A DNA stretch of 64,000 nt from Leptasterias polaris. Lineage: Eukaryota > Echinodermata > Asteroidea > Forcipulatida > Asteriidae. Below the pieces are notes generated by a model. That model had not been told where the DNA came from. It did no database searches and saw nothing but the letters and a program-made list of their open reading frames with translations. The stretch's first letter is position 1. The number at the start of each line of letters is the position of its first letter. Positions 57,262 to 64,000 of the stretch are shown here, piece after piece. Position numbers and translations under genes: made by a program. The DNA lies in NCBI GenBank assembly GCA_037783415.1, contig JAZGTN010000054.1, positions 1,984,001 through 2,048,000 of the forward strand, read 5' to 3'.

Positions 57262-58050
57262 TAACCTAATATCCCACTGTAAAAAATGTGGACAAAACAA
57301 AAGTTAATTTTACTTCTTAATGGTTTGTACCGGTACTTCTTAATGGTTTGAGCTACAGTACATGTACTTCATGTAGTCTTAGTTTTTTAGCAGGTAACCA
57401 AGTGCTAGGCCTACATTGTACCACCAGAATCATAATGGACTTATTCATTGCTAAATAGGTGATAATTCTTTGTATTATGGAGAAAACCTCCCTAAAGTAC
57501 AGTTTGTTGTATCCACTTTTAATATAAAATGTTAGCTAATGAATTATATTAAGTTTTTCACTCATCTACATGTGTTTTTGAAATCACGCTAAGAATACAA
57601 ACACGTTTTTTCCATTATGGATTATCACCAAAACAACAATTGAACTACCCCATGCATAAATGGAGTAGTCCATAACAATCCCTGTTTTTCCCTGTTTTGT
57701 CGATCAACACAATTTCAGAAATCAGCGTCATTTGTCATAGGTACCGATCACAATTGTTGCTAACTTTACCATAAATACATGTAACTACAAAACTTGAATT
57801 TTTTAACAACATTGTAAATATGTGGGTAATTGTGCATGCAACTTTGCGGAAAAGCAAAGGATTCCGATCCCATGGCCAACGCAACGCAGGTCGCCAAACT
57901 GTTTTGGGTTCGTATAGCAAACGGAACGTCGGATCTCGGTCGGACAGTTATCAATCATGGTGCCCATTTCGTAGAAAATTGAAGCAAAATTGCAACAAAA
58001 AATCATACTAACACAGAGATGAAACCAACAAAAAGATATATTGCCCCCAA
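57262..58050. other. No recognised gene; CpG-richer patch
   Basis: 57850-57960 is richer in CpG than its neighbours (GACCGAGATCCGACGTTCCG, minus) and is open in several frames on both strands. It could be a promoter or an old exon. Nothing is conserved that I recognise. Confidence 0.35.
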
Positions 58051-58053
58051 AAT

Positions 58054-58232
58054 CTAAAGAAGAATGTCCACAGTGTCATCAGAGATTGATACATGCACAA
58101 CGCAACATGGGACCCGATAGTGTTTAGCGTCCCCACTCATGTGAATCCCTTCAAAGTGGTAAATACTATCGGAAACAACCCAACATTTTGGTCTCAATAT
58201 GCTTCTCTCCACAGTGGATTTACTAATAAAAT
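58054..58232 (-). CDS. Exon-like ORF, function unknown
   Basis: A possible acceptor GATTGTTTTCAG at 58233-58244 (minus) precedes an open frame. The peptide includes KSTVERSILRPKCWVVSDS, then YHFEGIHMSGDAKHYRVPCC, and stops after DDTVDILL at 58054. The composition is protein-like with a CC pair. No partner exon or family was identified, and it may be a decayed transposon gene. Confidence 0.3.
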
Positions 58233-59058
58233 CTGAAAACAATCAAAGGACATTTTCTTCTCTTGATGAATTGATACAGCCGACGTAATGAAAATAACCA
58301 GCACAACTACGACTTGATGTTGGACACGAACAAGTTTCAAACACTTAGTTAAAAGATGGCGATTTGCAGAGACGTTTTCTTTACGCTTCCTTGTGGACAT
58401 CCGGGTACTGCTTACCATGTTATTTTCATTCATAAAAATATGGGATGTCAGGCAAGTTACAAACTACTAAAGTTGGCCGACGTAATGCCCAAGCATGGGA
58501 CACAAAAATCCCATTGATCACAAAGAGGCTTTGCAAAACACGTTCGACATTTCATTTTTAAGCGTTTACGAAATCAGTTATTTGGGACAATTTTAGGTAT
58601 ATTTCTAACTGGGTGAAGCTCAAAACGGCAAGGTTTGTAACTATACATGTACATGCAAATCATTCCAAATCATTCTAAAATGAGAAAACCAATCTAACTA
58701 GCGGGACACAAAAAAGTAACGATGGCAATGCATTTTTGAACAGTGTTAATGTTGGAAACTTGTACAATTCTACTTTACATATATTTTCATCCCAATTGAA
58801 AATAATGAATCAAAATAGTTTGGCTTTGTAAAAATACACTTGTTTGAATATGCATATTTCAATGTCACAGGCTGTACCTTAAAAAATAAAGGACACGAAA
58901 CCTTTATTAGATCATTACTTTTAAAAACGAGAGGACAAAAATATCTCCATACCAAAATAAAAAAGCCTCATACCTGGACAACTACATGTAAATGAACCTT
59001 TACTTCATGAATTTATTCTACCTGTCAATGAAAATGTCAAAAGTACTGCAAAACCCTG

Positions 59059-59345
59059 TTGGACCCCTTACATTGGACATACCCTCTTCCATTCATTGCA
59101 TCCCTCATTCCATTCGCTGCAATAATCCTTTCATTTCTTGCATTCATCCTTACATTCCTTGCATTTATCATTCCATTCGCTGCATTCACCCCTCCATTCC
59201 TTACATTCATTGCATCCCTCATTCCATTCGCTGCATAATTATCCTTCCATTGCATGCATTCATCCTTCCATTCCTTGCATTCATCCTTTCATTCCTTGCA
59301 TTCATCCTTCCATTCCTTGCATTCATCCTTTCATTCCTTGCAATT
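59059..59345 (+). repeat. Second 21-bp minisatellite with terminal TTGGACCCC signature
   Basis: About 12 units of CATTCCTTGCATTCATCC, same family as 45160-46570. It is preceded by TTGGACCCCTTACATTGGAC ATACCC (59059-59084), the inverse of the right flank of the large array. A perfect 22-bp palindrome with half CCACGAGATGA is at 59376-59397. From 59400 to 60400 no gene is supported. Confidence 0.85.
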
Positions 59346-60400
59346 TTACTGCAAAATCTGCTGTTTCTTTTTTCCACGAGATGATCATCTCGTGGTGAGC
59401 AGGGGGTGAGCAGGGGATGTGGAGTAATGTGGCAGGGTGGGTATTGTTTTTGCACTGAATTTTGAATGCACCAGTCAGGGTTTATACAATGTACAGTACC
59501 AAGATCGAGGCTTTCAGTTTATCCGCCTGTCCCCGGACCAGATTCCTCAGGCTGCTTACTTTTTTTCATTGTTGTAGACAACAAGTTGTGACGACAAGGC
59601 TACTGAAATTAGCAACATTGGCAGTCATTGTCCTCATCGAAATGCATCAGGTTGTCACCCTCAGTGTTCTTGAAAGATGACCCAGGTGTGCGAGGGGAGG
59701 CAAAAGATCAACAGTGTCCTTTTTTGTTCATTGTTTTTAGGATGCAATCATTCTTTTTGACACAGCCAGCTGTATTTACATCCATTAACAATGACAGAAG
59801 CAGTTTGGTTTACAGTCATTTGCAAAAACTTTAGTTTAAAGTGGTTATTAGGATCTGTCCCCCAATCTCCTTGATCTGAAACACTATTGTAACATTATGT
59901 ACATTAAGGCTGTCATGGATTGTTTGGACCAAGGTCCAAAGATGAAAATTCTCACTCTTCTATCGCTGACCAGAACGTCAGGGGAAGGAATCAAATGTTT
60001 ATTGAAGGAAGAGTGAAGTCATACATGTAGCCATGTGCAAGCAAGTCATGAGATGAGACCATATTGTGACCATGAACAACTTGTTGATTTGATTTGTTAA
60101 ATGCATCATAAAGAGGGGTTTTTGAAGGACAAGCAAAAACAAATTATAGGACAGGAACAAACCCAAGATGTTAAAAAAGCTTAACATTTTCTCCGTTAAA
60201 AGTTCTCCTTGTGTTGAGTGAGAAACAAGTTAAAAAACAAGGTTCATTACATGTTATTTCATGTTTTGGTATAACATACATACATGAGTACCCAGTTACA
60301 TGCTTTTACCACAAAATGCCTGCACTTATCTGCTGGCATCTCTTTTGGCAATTGGAAAAAAGTATTAAAGTGGTATTAGGTCAAAGGGCTGGCCTACATG

Positions 60401-60745
60401 TCACAGGCAGTCAGAGTTTTCCCATGCTTGCTGTGACATAGATGTATATTGGATCTGTTGAGGCACAGAGGAGATCGGCTGAGCTTGGCAAATCATGGCC
60501 CTACCCGACCAGGTAAATATGTGACTTCTGATGTGAGTAGTGGAAATCACGCCACACTGAGCTGATGGGAACCTCAGCTTTGAAGCATACTTAGAGTATG
60601 TGATATTTTCTTGAATGGGCCAGAGTCGGCGATCGACTGATGAAAAACTTTCATGAGCTAAGTGGAAAACCCATGATTGGGAAAAACTGAACTGAATGTC
60701 CATGAGCATTTCTTGAACATTGAACTGTGGAAGTGCAGACTCCAT
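60401..60745 (-). other. 114-aa ORF, doubtful
   Basis: Starts MESALPQFNVQEMLMDIQFS and ends SMSQQAWENSDCL. No domain, signal or repeat is recognised. It is the longest ORF in this part of intron 1 but no splice or promoter evidence supports it. Confidence 0.2.
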
Positions 60746-60870
60746 GAATCATTGAATTGAGTGTGGTACTTTATTTGGTCAATGTTTGATCAAATAGACA
60801 ATTTGTAAAGTTTGAGATACAGTGAATTGCTGTTCACTCATAATTTTTGTAATGGTACAAATTTTATAAA

Positions 60871-60991
60871 TCTAGGCTTGGGCTCCGACTTTGGCTCGGG
60901 CTCCGTTATCGATTTTGGAGTATAGTGTGCATTTTGCACAGTGGATCATATCAAACAAAGCCTGGGGTCGAAGACGGAGCCCAAGCTGAGA
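60871..60991. mobile_element. 121-bp MITE-like element (CTTGGGCTCCG ends)
   Basis: Inverted ends TCTAGGCTTGGGCTCCG and CGGAGCCCAAGCTGAGA, with an extra internal GGCTCGGGCTCCG. No coding capacity. Confidence 0.55.
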
Positions 60992-61388
60992 TTTGGAAAA
61001 AGCCCTTTAATGAAATGGTCAAATTGGGGCATGATTAGCAAATGGGGTTTCTAGAAAATAAGCAGACTTGTCCCAAGTTCTAATTTTGTTACACTGTTAA
61101 TTTTAACAAACTATAATTTGTATTACATAAGAATTGAAACTGTAATTATAACAAATTGCCATGGGAATTTTTCACTTTCAAGAATTTTGTATTTAAATAG
61201 AAATTAAAAAGGTAGTCTTCGTTTGAGTTGTTTTCTTGCTTTTGATATGCAGGAGACTTGCACAGTCTATAACCAAGTACCTCGTACATGACAGCTGGCT
61301 TGAAAATAAAAACTGTCAAAGCCTATTCAGCTAAATATACAGTCACTTCAAGTACACGTGTATTCACCAAAGTCAAATTTGAACTTAC

Positions 61389-61459
61389 ACTTTAATCTGT
61401 ACATCAACATTTAAATCACAGCTGTAGATATAATAAAACCTATCCGGCTCATCCACCAT
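61389..61459 (-). CDS. PIK3C3: PIK3C3/VPS34 coding exon 1
   Basis: First coding exon of the class III phosphatidylinositol 3-kinase, which makes PI3P on endosomes and autophagic membranes in complex with PIK3R4 and Beclin-1. The exon encodes 23 codons plus 2 bases. Its peptide includes FYYIYSCDLNVDVQIK, matching the N-terminus of animal VPS34 (FHYIYSCDLDINVQLK in human, from memory). The ATG at 61459 is the start because the family begins only a few residues before this motif. The exon ends at a strong donor (GTAAGTTC, read on minus) in phase 2. That phase joins exactly to the exon at 44893. The intron that follows is about 16.5 kb and full of repeats. A donor-like site near 61835-61841 could mark a 5' untranslated exon, but this is unproven. 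Confidence 0.9.
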
Positions 61460-62433
61460 GATGTCCAGCTCTGTTAATACAACTGATGAGACCAAATCAG
61501 AATATCTTCAGCAGAGTACTCCAGATTATGCTCTTGGATGATTCTGCAGAATGACATAATATGCAATGATACAAGTTATAACAAAACTAAGATTTCAAAG
61601 ACACAGAATTATTTTGAATTACCCTAATTTTCTACGTCTTTCAAAGGTCCCAAAAACATCATTGCGTTTTATCTACCGGTGCACCATCTATCGATTGAGT
61701 TTATTTTGATGATTACTACATGTATGTGACATCTTACATTTATATAGCAAAATACTTCCTTTACTTTGTCCAGGGTAATTTTAAATGTTACCGCTTTTCT
61801 TAAAATAAAACCTACACCGTTCACATTTTTGACAAAACTTACCGAAGAACGAAGTCACCTGCTGCCCAAAATAATAATAACTAGACATTAAGTGTTTGTC
61901 AACAAACACAAAGCTGTTCCGGGTATTATTGTTTTGTTTAAGCACTCCAGACTTTTAAAGTTGGTCTGACTTTCAGATAGAAGACTCTTATTAATTCACC
62001 TCAGTGACATGCTCTTATTTTGACTTTAAATGTTGGTGACAAGATATGATGTGCATCATGGATGGCTACTTTATTCGATGACTCAGCACATGTGACATTG
62101 GTCAAGTCTCAACACAAGGTGGCGCTTACAGAAGCATGATCATAGATTGTTAATTTTGGTTTTTCACCCCCAAATCCAACACTGACCGTATAGCCATGGA
62201 AAAGGTAATTTCTCTTTTCTACACCTTTCCCCAATCGGCTCTATATTTATCCTTCTGCAACCCCCACCAAGATTTTTGTTTTCTACACGGTGATTTCCCG
62301 AAGTATTAATGCGTTCACATAGTACCCTAAAACATGTGACATGGGTCCCCAGCGCAAACGCGTCTGCAACAACCGCGCAACATCGTCCCACGTTTACGGT
62401 GAAACCTGAATAAGGAACTGAGCGCTGATACAC
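61460..62433 (-). promoter_or_regulatory. Upstream region of PIK3C3
   Basis: Expected promoter/5'UTR of PIK3C3. A splice-donor-like CTTCG|GTAAGT at 61841-61836 and acceptor-like TTAACAG near 61477 would allow an untranslated first exon. A hairpin GTGTTTGTCAACAAACAC of the dispersed repeat family lies at 61892-61909. No TATA box can be placed with confidence. Confidence 0.35.
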
Positions 62434-62603
62434 TTAGTTTTGGCAAGACGTCAGGGATCGATAGTGGATAGTACTGCGCTCAGTTACAACTCGTTGTATA
62501 TTATTTGGATAATTCAAGCCACAAGAGGGCGCACTATAATGAGTCGGAACCGAGCACAGCACACTATCCACTATCGATCACGGACGTCTTGGGCCAAGAC
62601 TAT
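62434..62603. mobile_element. 170-bp inverted-repeat element upstream of PIK3C3
   Basis: The left arm TTAGTTTTGGCAAGACGTC ... GATCGATAGTGGATAGT (62434-62472) is mirrored at 62563-62603. The loop contains a CTCF-like CCACAAGAGGGCGCA (62519-62533). It lies about 1 kb upstream of the PIK3C3 start codon. Confidence 0.65.
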
Positions 62604-64000
62604 GAATATGATACACACGACGTTCGATTATAGTGAGTAAACTTAGACTTGTGTAAGTTTTACAAAAAACTACATAACACTGGTCATAAATGGGTCCAGG
62701 ACTTGTTTGAGTTTAGAATTTTACAATTACGAAAATACAACTCAAATTTTATGCCGGGTACCCAATCTGTGAAATTTGCAGGAATACAGGTTTTCTTTCC
62801 TACTGAGAAATATGTTTTGATACTTTTAAATTGACAGGCAAAATTGTTATGAGTATTTTTGTTGAACATATATTTTCATAGATTTAATTTAAAAAGAAAG
62901 TTGATTTTAGAAAATATATGTTCTCCGTCTGACATGGAGGTGACGAGTTTTCTCGTTGCGATACACGCGAGACTTGCCCAGTCTGTAGAGATCTTTATTG
63001 CTGGCAGATAACTACACCGATCAGGGGCGATGAGGCACAGGCTTACATGTACGTAAGCCTGAGACGGTTACATGGTTAATTAACAGATCATCCGGTTAAA
63101 CCTTTACATTTTTACGGTTCGATTAAACGTTGAAAAATTCACTCAAAAAGTGCCGCGTAATGCTGACAATAATAACTGGGATCACTTTTTTCATAGCACA
63201 ATATCCCATAAAACACACAAACTTACATTCCCAATTTACAGGCTAGCTTGAAGTCTTTGTTATTTCAATACAACTGTGCATGCAGCAATATTTGTAAGAA
63301 ACATTGAACGCTATAGCTAGGGGCGTTCCACATCAATTTGGACGTAAGCCTGTGACGGTTCACAGTTAAGGTCATTTATTCTTGAATACTTGGATTACGG
63401 ATTTCTAAGCTACAAATATGAGTGGGGACCGGGAAAAAAATTTAAAAATAAATAAAAAACATGGCCGGGATTACGGATTTTCCAGCTCACAAAATCGGGC
63501 GGGCGGGAAAAAAAAAAAAAACACACAGAAAAAAAGAAGGCACACGGGCGGCTTCTAAAACGAATATAGACCTTCATGTAAATATAAGGCCTTGCGCTAA
63601 CTTTTTCACTTGACTAAACCGCCAGGCTTGTCAACATAACAGTACGTTGCTAGCTCGCACAATTTTTCACTACCCGGAAATTCGTGAACAAAATTCTGAG
63701 CGCAATCAACCCGCAAAAAAACCCCCCAAAATACAACAAAACAAAACTAAAATAGAAAGAGAAAATCTTACATTATACAGTTAAATACTCTATCCTAAAG
63801 TGGTCATTTTTGTAGAATGAAGCCGGAACGTTCTGTATTTTTGTAGAACAAACTAAAATTTCCACGGAAGTGTGCTCTGTTTTGACCATGCTGCCGACGG
63901 AATGTGCGTGAGTACCAGCAACAACAATGCTGTTTAGATAGGTTAACCCTTTACACTCTGTTCTGTTTTGGTAAATTGTGTATGTCATGCAGTTTTGCAA
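62604..64000. other. No recognised gene
   Basis: AT-rich with GTAAGCCTGAGACGGTTA at 63052 and a close relative at 63344, and a TTACATGTACGTAA palindrome-like motif at 63043. The open frame running off the right edge (63773-64000, minus) has no recognised domain. Confidence 0.4.

Overview
This is animal nuclear DNA, most likely from a marine deuterostome and probably an echinoderm. Three things suggest this: spliced exons of a conserved animal gene, frequent TACATGTA and TAGGCCTA words, and a very dense, varied load of transposable elements. No taxon-specific marker was found, so the assignment is an inference. There are no bacterial-type operons, CRISPR arrays, rRNA genes or tRNA genes that I can support.

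Genes. The backbone is the 5' part of a minus-strand PIK3C3/VPS34 gene (class III phosphatidylinositol 3-kinase). Exon 1 is at 61389-61459, exon 2 at 44705-44893 and exon 3 at 30007-30064. They are joined by phase-compatible GT-AG introns of about 16.5 and 14.6 kb; the next exon was not found and probably lies left of the window. On the opposite strand an unnamed small gene begins at 20744. Exons at 20744-20787, 28021-28164 and 29603-29650, with a possible last exon at 30363-30510, share one reading frame. Its promoter region contains an RFX/X-box-like palindrome, which hints at a ciliary gene. Two broken, intron-bearing or fragmentary relics of uncharacterised invertebrate gene families lie at 48177-51172 and 16978-17741, both minus.

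Mobile DNA. A nearly complete 5.9-kb DIRS-type tyrosine-recombinase retrotransposon occupies 21747-27684 (minus strand), inside intron 1 of the plus-strand gene. It has inverted terminal repeats, an internal complementary region, gag, RT, RNase H and a tyrosine recombinase with its R-H-R-Y residues, but several 1-base frameshifts. A second DIRS fragment (32935-33330) abuts a LINE fragment (32281-32930). Another LINE 3' end is at 41206-41945. Non-coding elements include a foldback-like structure (1-5040), TIR elements at 35246-36118 and 52333-53036, small hairpin MITEs, and a large dispersed family (clusters near 9.0-10.5, 15.5-16.2, 18.8-20.1, 30.8-31.5, 33.7-34.2, 37.2-39.0, 42.3-42.7 and 51.7-57.3 kb). 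That family is rich in palindromic CRE, E-box and ETS-like motifs and ends in covarying hairpins.

Tandem arrays. Minisatellites with periods of about 24, 25, 30, 39 and 21 bp are at 13118-13490, 39836-40235, 36770-37160, 42834-43221, 45160-46570 and 59085-59345. Their long open frames come from the repeat period and are not treated as genes.

The remaining sequence is AT-rich intronic or intergenic DNA in which I see nothing further.
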